A stretch of 64,000 bases of DNA from Flavobacterium sp. NKUCC04_CG (GCF_019345525.1 NZ_JAHKRA010000010.1:1-64000), one strand, 5' to 3'; positions 1-8,095 are shown, numbered from the stretch's first letter. The notes: a model not told the origin generated them from the letters alone. Numbers and translations are program-made.

Positions 1-101
<101 letters not shown>

Positions 102-106
102 CTTTT

Positions 107-143
107 AAAAAGTCCCTAATCTTTATTGATTAGGGACTTTTTT
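107..143 (+). terminator. Terminator of the rRNA operon
   Basis: An almost perfect inverted repeat, AGTCCCTAATC with GATTAGGGACT, encloses a six-base loop and is followed by a run of T. It lies just after the 5S gene and should end the rRNA transcript. Confidence 0.9.
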
Positions 144-178
144 GCTTATACGCAAATACGCTGATATGCGTATACGCT

Positions 179-318
179 TTAGAATCATGTCACCCCTACG
201 GGGTTTTATTCTAAGGAATTATACATAAAAGCCTAGCGCAGCGCCACGGCACAAAATCCCTATCGTTCTGTCGCAGACGAAACGATAGGGATTTTGCTAA
301 TACATAAAAACGGGTTGT
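179..318. repeat. 140-bp hairpin-containing repeat unit, copy 1
   Basis: This segment is repeated nearly base for base at 669-811. It starts with the reversed core (AATCATGTCACCCCTACGGGG), continues through a GCCTAGCGCAGCGCCACGGC block, and contains a strong inverted repeat at 253-295 whose 15-base arms (AAAATCCCTATCGTT and its complement) flank a GC-rich loop. No ORF is seen. The hairpin could act as a bidirectional terminator or as a REP-type element. The two copies bracket the 117-bp tandem repeats. Confidence 0.8.
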
Positions 319-669
319 TATAATCATGTCACCCCCACGGGGTTTTCCATAACCAACATTTTATTGTCTAGCATTATTTCACCTCTACGGGGTTCTCTGC
401 CTATAAGCGAATAGGCACGTAGGCTTATCCGCTTTTATAATCATTTCACCCCTACGGGGTTTTCCATAACCAACATTTTATTGTCTAGCATTATTTCACC
501 CCTATGGAGTTCTCTGCCCATAAGCGAATAGGCACATCGGCGTATCCGCTTTTATAATCATTTCACCCCTACGGGGTTTTCGATAACCAACATTTTATTG
601 TCTAGCATTATTTCACCTCTACGGGGTTCTCTGCCCATAAGCGAATAGGCACATCGGCGTATCCGCCCT
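319..669. repeat. Three tandem copies of a 117-bp repeat
   Basis: The units begin at 319, 436 and 553, exactly 117 bases apart. Each holds two reversed cores, one after AATCAT(G/T)TCA (for example 449-459) and one after GCATTATTTCA (for example 499-509), plus an ATAAGCGAATAGGCAC block. Units 2 and 3 differ at only a few positions. No coding potential was recognised. The core is the reverse complement of the one in the 83-bp array further right. Confidence 0.85.
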
Positions 670-811
670 TAGAATCATGTCACCCCTCCGGGGTTTTATT
701 ATACGAAATTATACATAAAAGCCTAGCGCAGCGCCACGGCACAAAATCCCTATCGTTTTGTCGCAGACGAAACCATAGGGATTTTGCTAATGCGTAAAAC
801 GGGATTGTTAT
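669..811. repeat. 140-bp hairpin-containing repeat unit, copy 2
   Basis: This is the second copy of the 179-318 unit. The inverted repeat lies at 743-785 and has one mismatch relative to copy 1 (CCATAGGG in place of CGATAGGG). Its end runs into the first partial unit of the 83-bp array. It therefore forms the hinge between the left, reversed repeats and the right, forward repeats. Confidence 0.8.
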
Positions 812-1418
812 TATAATAATAATATATCATTTTCGTATAACCCCGTAGGGGTGACATGATTATAGATGATGTGTAACACGGGAATGTTGTTTATAATAAT
901 AATATATCATTTTCGTATAACCCCGTAGGGGTGACATGATTATAGAAAATGATGCGTCACACGGGAATGTTGTTCATAATAATAATATATCGTTTTCGTA
1001 GAACCCCGTAGGGGTGACATGATTATAGAAAATGATGCGTCACACGGGAATGTTGTTTATAATAATAATATATCGTTTTCATAGAACCCCGTAGGGGTGA
1101 CATGATTATGGAAAATGAGACGTCACACGGGAATGTTGTTTATAATAATAATATATCATTTTCGTATAACCCCGTAGGGGTGACATGATTATAGAAAATG
1201 ATGCGTCACACGGGATTGTTGTTACAATAATAATATATCATTTTCGTAGAACCCCGCAGGGGTGACATGATTATAGAAAATGATGCGTCACACGGGAATG
1301 TTGTTCATAATAATAATATATCATTTTCGTAGAACCCCGTAGGGGTGATATGATTATAGAAAATGATGCGTCACACGGGAATGTTGTTCATAATAATAAT
1401 ATATCATTTTCGTAGAAC
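798..1418. repeat. 83-bp tandem array, about eight copies
   Basis: The core CCCCGTAGGGGTGACATGAT recurs at 841, 921, 1004, 1087, 1170, 1252 and 1335, a spacing of 80 to 83 bases, with partial units at both ends. Each unit also carries GTGAC...GTCAC and GAAAATGAT...ATCATTTTC inverted repeats, so each could fold into a compact structure. There are no unique spacers, and 83 is not a multiple of three, so it is neither a CRISPR array nor a coding repeat. A small palindrome (CGATTC-TC-GAATCG, 1421-1434) marks the right end. Confidence 0.88.
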
Positions 1419-1443
1419 ATCGATTCTCGAATCGCGAATAAAA

Positions 1444-1470
1444 AAAAACCAGACTCAAAGTCTGGTTTTT
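1444..1470 (-). terminator. Terminator of the ferredoxin gene
   Basis: Inverted repeat AAAAACCAGACT-CAA-AGTCTGGTTTTT, just past the stop codon of the leftward ferredoxin gene. It has A and T tracts on both sides, so it may work in both directions and insulate the repeat region. Confidence 0.85.
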
Positions 1471-1475
1471 GTTAT

Positions 1476-1826
1476 TTATTCGTCGTGTAAGAAAGCTTGT
1501 CTTTGGAGTAGCGTTTCTTCGCTTTCGACATGATTATCATCAGGAACACAGCAATCTACAGGGCAAACAGCAGCGCATTGTGGCTCTTCGTGAAACCCTT
1601 TACATTCGGTACATTTACCAGGTACTATGTAGTATAAATCATCTGAAATGGGGTCTTGAGCAGCATCTGCATCTACTTCGGTTCCATCGGGTAAAACGAT
1701 TTTTCCGGAAAGACGCGTACCATCTTTATATCTCCAATCATCTGCTCCTTCGTATATCGCTGTATTTGGACACTCTGGTTCGCATGCACCGCAGTTGATG
1801 CATTCGTCAGTTATTATGATTGCCAT
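1476..1826 (-). CDS. 2[4Fe-4S] ferredoxin (YfhL-like)
   Basis: A 116-residue cytoplasmic electron carrier. Two cluster-binding motifs are visible: C9-x2-C12-x2-C15-x3-C19-P near the N-terminus, and C72-x2-C75-x8-C84-x3-C88-P with an extra C92. The wide eight-residue gap in the second motif is typical of the YfhL/Allochromatium-type dicluster ferredoxins. The acidic stretch between the motifs is longer than in short clostridial ferredoxins. It stands alone, transcribed away from the acyl-CoA reductase gene. The redox partner is unknown. Confidence 0.92.
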   Translation of the reverse strand: MAIIITDECINCGACEPECPNTAIYEGADDWRYKDGTRLSGKIVLPDGTEVDADAAQDPISDDLYYIVPGKCTECKGFHEEPQCAAVCPVDCCVPDDNHVESEETLLQRQAFLHDE

Positions 1827-1854
1827 AGCTTATATCTTTTATATTTATTATATG

Positions 1855-1862
1855 TAACTTTG
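1855..1862 (+). promoter_or_regulatory. Putative -7 promoter element (TAACTTTG)
   Basis: This matches the Bacteroidota -7 consensus TAnnTTTG, 40 bases before the acyl-CoA reductase start. No clear TTTG at the -33 position was seen, so it is a moderate call. Confidence 0.5.
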
Positions 1863-1902
1863 CTACAAAAATACACCCAAAACAATTCACAAACAAATCA
1901 AT

Positions 1903-2961
1903 ATGATTTTAGAAGATAAAAAATTAGCACTTGTTGCCCTAGGGCAGTTTCTTAAGCAGTTTTCACAAGCAACATTTAGTAAAGACCAACAAGTTCTTGG
2001 GAACGAAGTGTTTTACAGCCGTTTTGAAGAAGCAGTGGTGTCTGCAGTTCATTATAATGGATGGTTTACTGTGGATCAAGTGGTTTTATCAATCCAATCA
2101 TGGAGTGCAGCTTTGACTTTAGAAGAATTGAATCAGTGGACTCAAGCCTATGATTTCGATAGAGAGCCGTTGAAGAATGTTGGACTTATCTTGGCCGGAA
2201 ATATTCCCTTAGTAGGATTTCACGATTTTTTGTCGGTTTTGATTTCCGGTAATATCGTTTCTGTAAAAATGTCGTCTAATGATCAAAGACTATTACCGAT
2301 ATTGGCAGATTATTTAATATTCGTAGAACCTAGATTTAAAGAGCGAATTCGCATAGTGGAAGGACGTCTGGAAAAATTCGATGCGGTTATTGCTACAGGT
2401 AGTAATAATACTTCGCGATATTTTGAATATTATTTTGATAAGGTACCCAATATCATTAGAAAAAACAGAAATTCATTAGCAGTATTAGATGGAAACGAAA
2501 CGAAAAGCGATTTGATAGCTTTGGGTAGTGATATTTTTACTTTTTTTGGATTGGGATGTCGTAATGTTTCTAAATTATTAGTTCCTAAAGGTTATAATTT
2601 TGATGCATTTTTTGAAGCGATGTTTGAATTTCAAGATGTCATCCACTACGAAAAATACTCCAACAATTACGATTATAATAAGGCGGTATTTTTAATGAGC
2701 AATTTTAAAATTTTAGACAACGGGTTTTTGACGATTAAAGAAGACGAATCATTTGCTTCTCCGATTTCGTCCGTATTCTATGAATATTATGAAGATGTAA
2801 CGGATTTAAAGAAAGAATTAAAGTTGCAAGAAGAAAAAATTCAATGTATCGTATCTAATAATTTGGTAGACAATTCCATTGCTTTCGGGCAAACACAATT
2901 CCCTAAACTATGGGATTATGCCGACGGCGTAGATAGCTTGAGTTTCTTGTTAAAATTGTAA
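1903..2961 (+). CDS. Acyl-CoA reductase, LuxC family
   Basis: A 352-residue protein resembling the LuxC/acyl-CoA reductase family, an aldehyde-dehydrogenase-like fold that reduces acyl-CoA or acyl thioesters with NAD(P)H. Visible signatures are LAGNIPLVGFHDFL near residues 97-110, ATGSNNTSRYFEYYF near 164-178 and FFGLGCRNVSKL with Cys219 as the likely nucleophile. It has no luxD or luxE partners here, so light production is not implied. The physiological substrate is not known. It ends three bases before serC and is probably cotranscribed with it. Confidence 0.85.
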   Translation: MILEDKKLALVALGQFLKQFSQATFSKDQQVLGNEVFYSRFEEAVVSAVHYNGWFTVDQVVLSIQSWSAALTLEELNQWTQAYDFDREPLKNVGLILAGNIPLVGFHDFLSVLISGNIVSVKMSSNDQRLLPILADYLIFVEPRFKERIRIVEGRLEKFDAVIATGSNNTSRYFEYYFDKVPNIIRKNRNSLAVLDGNETKSDLIALGSDIFTFFGLGCRNVSKLLVPKGYNFDAFFEAMFEFQDVIHYEKYSNNYDYNKAVFLMSNFKILDNGFLTIKEDESFASPISSVFYEYYEDVTDLKKELKLQEEKIQCIVSNNLVDNSIAFGQTQFPKLWDYADGVDSLSFLLKL

Positions 2962-2964
2962 AAT

Positions 2965-4029
2965 ATGAAAATGCATAATTTTAGTGCAGGCCCTTGTATA
3001 TTGCCTGCTTCGGTTTACGCACAGGCAGCTGAGGCTGTTCTAAATTTTGATAATTCCGGACTTTCTATTTTAGAGATTTCACACCGTAGTAAAGCATTTA
3101 TGTCTATTTTGGACGAAGCACGTGAAAAGGTGTTAAGGATGTTAGGATTGAAGGAAGCTCGATATAGCGTGTTGTTTTTACAAGGTAGTGCCAGTATGGA
3201 GTTTTTAAGAGTTCCCTATAATTTGATGAAATCTAAAGCAGGATACATAGATACGGGAACCTGGTCTTCAAAAGCCATAAAAGAAGCTCAAGCTTTTGGC
3301 GAGGTAGCTATCGTTGCTTCATCAAAAAGGGCTAATTATACTTATATTCCGGAGGTTGATGTCGTTGATCCGGACTTGGATTATTTGCATTTTACTTCAA
3401 ACAATACCATATATGGAACACAATTTACGACTATACCGCAGGTAAGTGTACCGTTGGTTTGCGATATGAGTTCGGATATCTTTTCGAGGCAACTGGATTT
3501 TAGTCGTTTTGATTTAATTTATGCCGGTGTTCAAAAGAATATAGGTCCTGCTGGATTGAGTTTGGTGGTAGTTAAAAAGGAAGTATTAGGTAAGACTGCT
3601 CGTTCAATTCCGAGTATGATGGATTACCAACAACATATTGATCAGGGTAATTTGTATCATACGGCCAATGTTTTTGGCGTATATACCAGTTTACTAAACC
3701 TTCGATGGTTAAATGATTTAGGCGGTATCCCTGCTGTAGAATTCCTGAATAACGCTAAGGCAAAATTGCTTTATGAGGCTATTGACAGCCTGGATGTAGT
3801 AGAGGGTATAGCAGCAGAGGCATTTCGATCAAAGATGAATGTGACCTTTCGCTTTAAGAATAGCGAATTGGAAAAAGCATTCGATGCCTATTGTGAAAGA
3901 GAGAACATTGTAAATATTAAAGGACACCGTAGTGTAGGTGGGTATAGAGCATCTTTATATAATGCTCTACCGATAGAAAGTGTGCAAGTGTTGGTTCAGG
4001 TCCTTGAACAAATTAATCAGAAAGCATAA
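2965..4029 (+). CDS. serC: Phosphoserine aminotransferase
   Basis: A 354-residue class V PLP-dependent aminotransferase that converts 3-phosphohydroxypyruvate and glutamate to O-phosphoserine in serine synthesis. It has a related role in pyridoxal phosphate synthesis. The N-terminus NFSAGPCILP is diagnostic, and K191 in YAGVQKNIGPAG is the Schiff-base lysine. The C-terminal GHRSVGGYRASLYNALP motif is complete. Two in-frame ATGs lie close together at the start (2965 and 2971). It sits between the LuxC-like gene and a SerA-like gene, with gaps of 2 to 3 bases, in a compact operon. Confidence 0.97.
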   Translation: MKMHNFSAGPCILPASVYAQAAEAVLNFDNSGLSILEISHRSKAFMSILDEAREKVLRMLGLKEARYSVLFLQGSASMEFLRVPYNLMKSKAGYIDTGTWSSKAIKEAQAFGEVAIVASSKRANYTYIPEVDVVDPDLDYLHFTSNNTIYGTQFTTIPQVSVPLVCDMSSDIFSRQLDFSRFDLIYAGVQKNIGPAGLSLVVVKKEVLGKTARSIPSMMDYQQHIDQGNLYHTANVFGVYTSLLNLRWLNDLGGIPAVEFLNNAKAKLLYEAIDSLDVVEGIAAEAFRSKMNVTFRFKNSELEKAFDAYCERENIVNIKGHRSVGGYRASLYNALPIESVQVLVQVLEQINQKA

Positions 4030-4031
4030 AG

Positions 4032-4979
4032 ATGAAAATATTAGTACATGAAGCCCTTCCGGAGTTTGTTGAAAAAACTTTAGAAGACCAAGGTTTTGAA
4101 ATTATTCAAGTTAAAGTTGCACAAGAGCAACTAGCCAATTATATCAATACCCATAAAATTGATGTATTGTTACTGCATAAGGCAAGAAAAATAACGCGAT
4201 TATTGGTTGATAGTTGTAGTGATTTAAAATGTATCGTTATAGCAAGTAGCCATATTGATTTAGAGTATATCGACTATGCCATTAAAAATAATATCAAGGT
4301 GTTGTGGGCAGAAAAAACTTTGGCCAATGCTACGGCAGAAATGGTTTTCGCACATTTGTTTACAGGGAGTAGACTGCTACAAGAAGCCAATAGAAATATG
4401 CCTTTAGAAGGGGAGGTCAATTTTAAGTCTTTGCAAAGTGCCTATTCAAGTGGAGTAGAGTTGGCGGGAAAAACCTTGGGCATTATGGGAATGAATCTCG
4501 CTGGTCAATTGGTTGCTCAAAAAGCCATAGGATTAGGGATGCAAGTGGTTTATTGCGATGGAATGCAACCGCATATATCCAAAGATGTTTCCCTTTTTAA
4601 CGGAGCCTCAATGCATATACACTTAGAAAGTCAGTCGATGGAAAACGTATTGGAACAGTCACATTTTTTAACGGTTCATACCAAAAATTTTGAGCGATAT
4701 ATACTGGCTAAAGAAGAATTTGAAAGTGCGATACAATTGATTGGGGTGATAAACTGTGCATATCCCGAAGCAATCAATGAAGTTGATTTGGTAGACTTAA
4801 TCAATGAAGAAAAGATATTATTTGCAGGATTAGATCGTTTTGAAGAAGAACCTAATCCGGCTATTCAAGTATTAATGCAACCGGCTATTTCGTTGTCTCC
4901 GAACATTAATGGTACATCTTTAGAGGTTAGTGGTGCTATTTGGCTTGAAATATGTGAATTATTCGCTGAATGTGGTTGA
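4032..4979 (+). CDS. SerA-like D-2-hydroxyacid dehydrogenase homologue lacking catalytic residues
   Basis: A 315-residue protein with the overall layout and length of a short, ACT-less phosphoglycerate dehydrogenase, placed directly after serC. Key sites have changed. The nucleotide loop G-x-G-x-x-G reads G153-M-N155-L-A-G158. The catalytic Arg of INxARGG is Tyr244 (VINCAYPEAINE). The catalytic His of TPHIG is Asn291 (SPNINGTS). Only the Glu of FEEEP (E273) is kept. The N-terminal phosphate-binding GVGxDNID region is also altered. The frame is intact, so this is not a pseudogene by truncation. It may be inactive in catalysis, regulatory, or use another chemistry. Confidence 0.85.
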   Translation: MKILVHEALPEFVEKTLEDQGFEIIQVKVAQEQLANYINTHKIDVLLLHKARKITRLLVDSCSDLKCIVIASSHIDLEYIDYAIKNNIKVLWAEKTLANATAEMVFAHLFTGSRLLQEANRNMPLEGEVNFKSLQSAYSSGVELAGKTLGIMGMNLAGQLVAQKAIGLGMQVVYCDGMQPHISKDVSLFNGASMHIHLESQSMENVLEQSHFLTVHTKNFERYILAKEEFESAIQLIGVINCAYPEAINEVDLVDLINEEKILFAGLDRFEEEPNPAIQVLMQPAISLSPNINGTSLEVSGAIWLEICELFAECG

Positions 4980-5021
4980 TTTTTTAACTAACTTAGATTG
5001 GATTTTTAAAACAACAAAGTT

Positions 5022-5519
5022 ATGTTAGAGCAAATACAACAATTAATTGAGCAAGTAAGTTCAAAAGAAGCCGCTGCGCAAGGAATTTCTTCTGAGCTGA
5101 CAACATCAGTTGCACAAGCAACGGGAACTTCCATTATATCGGGTTTAAAAGAAACGGTTATGAGTGGGAATTTTAGTCAACTGACCGATTTGTTTCAAGG
5201 GTCCGGTGATGTGGCATCAAACGGAGCTGTGAGCTCGATAGTTACTAATTTAGTGGGAACTTTGTCTGGGAAATTGGGAATAGACCAACGAGTTGCAAGT
5301 AATTTTGCTGGTTCTATTGTTCCTCAGGCCTTATCAATACTAGTTTCTAAATTCAAGGATTCCAATTTTTCTATAACGGATTTGATGGGTGCTTTTTCTG
5401 GGGGCGCTGGTTCCGGAGGTGGTATTATGGATGCTTTGGGAGGTTTGGGATTGGATCAAAATAAAGATGGTAAAGTGGGCTTGGATGATGCTATGTCGGC
5501 TTTAAAAGGCTTGTTTTAA
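5022..5519 (+). CDS. DUF937/YidB-like protein with a C-terminal EF-hand-type loop
   Basis: A 165-residue protein rich in Gly, Ser and Ala, with no signal peptide. It resembles the DUF937/YidB family, whose function is unknown. The C-terminus carries D145-Q-N147-K-D149-G150-K-V152 and D156, which fits a calcium-binding EF-hand or dockerin-type loop. A glycine-rich linker (about 125-143) joins it to the helical N-terminal part. It is the last gene of the rightward serC group, 42 bases after the SerA-like gene, and may share its transcript. Confidence 0.7.
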   Translation: MLEQIQQLIEQVSSKEAAAQGISSELTTSVAQATGTSIISGLKETVMSGNFSQLTDLFQGSGDVASNGAVSSIVTNLVGTLSGKLGIDQRVASNFAGSIVPQALSILVSKFKDSNFSITDLMGAFSGGAGSGGGIMDALGGLGLDQNKDGKVGLDDAMSALKGLF

Positions 5520-5529
5520 TAATAAAAAG

Positions 5530-5570
5530 AAGAGGCTATCTCATAAATGAAGACAGCCTCTTAGATTTTT
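5530..5570. terminator. Terminator between convergent genes
   Basis: The arms AAGAGGCTaTCT and AGAcAGCCTCTT (one mismatch) enclose a nine-base loop, with an A-rich run before and T-rich sequence after. It lies between the DUF937-like gene and the leftward carboxylase gene and could stop both. Confidence 0.75.
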
Positions 5571-5619
5571 TGAGATTTTCAATCTCTATATATTATTTTT
5601 AGTACAGACTTTTTTAAAA

Positions 5620-7248
5620 TCAGACTTGTATTACACCTAAATTAAATTGACGTTCAATTGGAGCGTGATCGGCTGCTTCGATTCCCATGGAAATCCAAGT
5701 ACGGGTGTCTAGCGGGTCAATGATAGCGTCTGTCCATAATCTGGAAGCTGCGTAATACGGTGAAATTTGTTTGTCGTAACGCGCTTTGATTTTATTAAAC
5801 ATTTCCGTTTCTTTTTCCGGCGTAATTTCTTCGCCTTTGGCTTTTAGAGAAGAAGCTTCAATTTGTAAAAGCACTTTGGCTGCTTGAGAACCGCCCATAA
5901 CGGCTAATTCGGCACTAGGCCAAGCAAAGATTAATCTTGGGTCATATGCTTTTCCACACATGGCATAATTTCCAGCACCGTAAGAATTTCCTACAATAAC
6001 CGTAAATTTCGGAACTACAGAGTTGCTTACCGCGTTAACCATTTTAGCGCCGTCTTTGATAATACCACCGTGTTCTGATTTAGAACCGACCATAAAACCA
6101 GTTACATCTTGTACGAATACCAGTGGAATTTTCTTTTGGTTGCAATTGGCTATAAAACGCGTAGATTTATCTGCACTATCCGAATAGATAACTCCTCCAA
6201 ATTGCATTTCACCTTTTGCTGTTTTAACAACTTTTCGTTGGTTAGCTACAATTCCAACCGCCCAACCGTCGATGCGGGCGTATCCGGTAATGATGCTTTG
6301 GCCGTAACCGGCTTTGTATTCTTCGAAATCGGAATCATCAACCAAACGTTTGATGATTTCCATCATGTCGTATTGTTCTGTTCTTGCTTTAGGTAATATT
6401 CCGTAAATATCGTTAGGGTCTAAAGCCGGTTTTAGTGGCTTAACACGGTTATATCCTGCTTTGGTATAATCGCCTATTTTTCCGATGATATTTCTAATCG
6501 TATCTAAAGCATCTTTATCGTCTTTGGATTTGTAATCGGTAACACCTGAAATTTCGCAATGTGTTGTTGCTCCACCTAAGGTTTCGTTGTCGATGTTTTC
6601 GCCTATAGCTGCCTTTACAAGGTAGCTTCCTGCTAGAAAAATGCTTCCTGTTTTGTCTACAATTAAGGCTTCATCACTCATAATTGGTAAATAGGCGCCT
6701 CCTGCAACACAACTACCCATAACAGCCGCAATTTGGGTGATTCCCATACTACTCATCAGAGCATTATTTCTAAAAATTCTTCCAAAATGTTCTTTGTCAG
6801 GGAAAATTTCATCCTGTAAAGGAAGATAAACCCCCGCGCTATCTACTAAATAAATAATAGGTAGGCGGTTTTCCATGGCGATTTCTTGCGCTCTTAAATT
6901 CTTTTTCGCAGTAATAGGAAACCAAGCTCCAGCTTTTACCGTAGCGTCATTGGCAACCACTATGCATTGTTTGCCTTGTATGTAACCTATCTTAACCACT
7001 ACTCCTCCCGAAGGGCATCCACCGTGTTCTTCATACATTCCATCTCCAACAAAAGCACCGATTTCTATGCATTTTGCGTCCTTGTCTAAGAGGTAATCAA
7101 TTCGTTCTCTAGCGGTTAGTTTTCCAGATTGATGTAGTTTTTCAATTCTCTTTTGACCACCACCTAGTTTTACTTGGGCATATTGACGTTTAAGGTCAGA
7201 TAAAAGTAGCTTGTTGTGATCTTCATTTTTATTGAAGTTAATGTCCAT
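5620..7248 (-). CDS. Acyl-CoA carboxylase, carboxyltransferase (beta) subunit
   Basis: A 542-residue carboxyltransferase subunit that moves CO2 from carboxybiotin onto an acyl-CoA. Both crotonase-like halves are complete: GGGQKRIEKLHQSGKLTARE near the N-terminus, the GCPSGGVVVKIG and GSCVAGGAYLP oxyanion-hole motifs, and VGNSYGAGNYAMCGKAYDPR with ELAVMGGSQAAKVL in the second half. The methylcrotonyl-CoA type is the closest pattern I recognise, but propionyl-CoA specificity cannot be excluded. The biotin carboxylase and biotin carrier subunits are not encoded nearby, so the partner genes must lie elsewhere. Confidence 0.9.
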   Translation of the reverse strand: MDINFNKNEDHNKLLLSDLKRQYAQVKLGGGQKRIEKLHQSGKLTARERIDYLLDKDAKCIEIGAFVGDGMYEEHGGCPSGGVVVKIGYIQGKQCIVVANDATVKAGAWFPITAKKNLRAQEIAMENRLPIIYLVDSAGVYLPLQDEIFPDKEHFGRIFRNNALMSSMGITQIAAVMGSCVAGGAYLPIMSDEALIVDKTGSIFLAGSYLVKAAIGENIDNETLGGATTHCEISGVTDYKSKDDKDALDTIRNIIGKIGDYTKAGYNRVKPLKPALDPNDIYGILPKARTEQYDMMEIIKRLVDDSDFEEYKAGYGQSIITGYARIDGWAVGIVANQRKVVKTAKGEMQFGGVIYSDSADKSTRFIANCNQKKIPLVFVQDVTGFMVGSKSEHGGIIKDGAKMVNAVSNSVVPKFTVIVGNSYGAGNYAMCGKAYDPRLIFAWPSAELAVMGGSQAAKVLLQIEASSLKAKGEEITPEKETEMFNKIKARYDKQISPYYAASRLWTDAIIDPLDTRTWISMGIEAADHAPIERQFNLGVIQV

Positions 7249-7409
7249 AATTATAGAGGCCTTATATTTTTGTTAATGTCTAATTCTTGAGTGCTAAAAT
7301 ACAAAAACCTTTATAATTATAGGAGTAACAAGGTTAGTTATAATTGAAGGGATAACGGAAATATTTTGAAAAGTTACTATTTAGGAAACATTAGTTGTGT
7401 TTTTTATTG

Positions 7410-7417
7410 TAATTTTG
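7410..7417 (+). promoter_or_regulatory. Putative -7 element (TAATTTTG) for the phosphate transport pair
   Basis: Matches TAnnTTTG and ends 12 bases before the DUF47 start codon, which implies a very short leader. A second in-frame ATG at 7436 would lengthen it slightly. No clear -33 box was seen. Confidence 0.45.
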
Positions 7418-7429
7418 GTCGCCTAATAA

Positions 7430-8080
7430 ATGAATATGACACTCAATTCAATTTTTCAATTTTTAGTTCCTAAGGATAAAAAGTTTTATCCCTTGTTTGA
7501 ACAAGCTGTGAATAAGTTAATCCTATTATCAGAAACCCTCCATGAAGCCATTAATTTGCCGAGTAAAGAAAGAGAGGAATACTTTAAAACAGTAGAGACC
7601 ATAGAAAATGATATTGAAAATATCGTGCAAAATATCCGTATTGAATTAAGTAGAAATTTTATTACGCCATTTGACCGTGAAGATATTCATTCATTGATTA
7701 CTGCTATTGATGATGTGGCCGATTTTATGAATGATGCAGCTAGTCGTATGCGTTTGTATCAAGTGGACAAGATCACTAAATCCATTCGCAAGTTGACAGA
7801 AGTTAACGTAGAAACTTGTAAGCAAATTGGTATTGCTATTTATGAACTAAAGGGCATGAAGAATTTGGATACCATTTCAGAATGCTGTCGTGTAATCAAT
7901 AAATTAGAGGCTAAGGCTGATAAGATTTTTGATAAAGCCGTGGCAGATCTTTTCGAAAATGAAACGGATGCTAAAAACATTATTAAATACAAAGAAGTAT
8001 TATCGGCTTTAGAAGCCGCTTCGGATAAATGTAAACAGGTAGCCAAGGTTTTGGAGACCATTACGGTGAAATATTCTTAA
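7430..8080 (+). CDS. DUF47 (PhoU-like) phosphate transport accessory protein
   Basis: A 216-residue all-helical protein of the DUF47/TIGR00153 family, related to PhoU. These proteins are usually encoded next to PiT phosphate transporters and are thought to control their activity through metal-binding helices. Family features are the early FDREDIHSLITAIDDVADFM segment with acidic metal-ligand residues and the later CCRVINKLEAKADKIFDKAV repeat. The PiT gene follows after 15 bases, so the two are very likely cotranscribed. No signal peptide or membrane segment is present. Confidence 0.9.
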   Translation: MNMTLNSIFQFLVPKDKKFYPLFEQAVNKLILLSETLHEAINLPSKEREEYFKTVETIENDIENIVQNIRIELSRNFITPFDREDIHSLITAIDDVADFMNDAASRMRLYQVDKITKSIRKLTEVNVETCKQIGIAIYELKGMKNLDTISECCRVINKLEAKADKIFDKAVADLFENETDAKNIIKYKEVLSALEAASDKCKQVAKVLETITVKYS

Positions 8081-8095
8081 ACAACCGAAGACTTC

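Noticed and set aside
798..1418. Regular repeats suggesting a CRISPR array
   Set aside because: The units are nearly identical over their full 83 bases, with no variable spacers and no cas genes nearby.
1469..1798. Plus-strand ORF of 109 codons opposite the ferredoxin gene
   Set aside because: It is an antisense frame of a clear ferredoxin gene with full cysteine motifs, and its product looks like no protein family.
1903..2961. Bioluminescence gene luxC
   Set aside because: The family match is to acyl-CoA reductase in general, and no luxA, luxB, luxD or luxE genes are present.
4032..4979. SerA-like gene as a frameshifted pseudogene
   Set aside because: The frame is complete and has the normal length. 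The changes are point substitutions at active-site positions.
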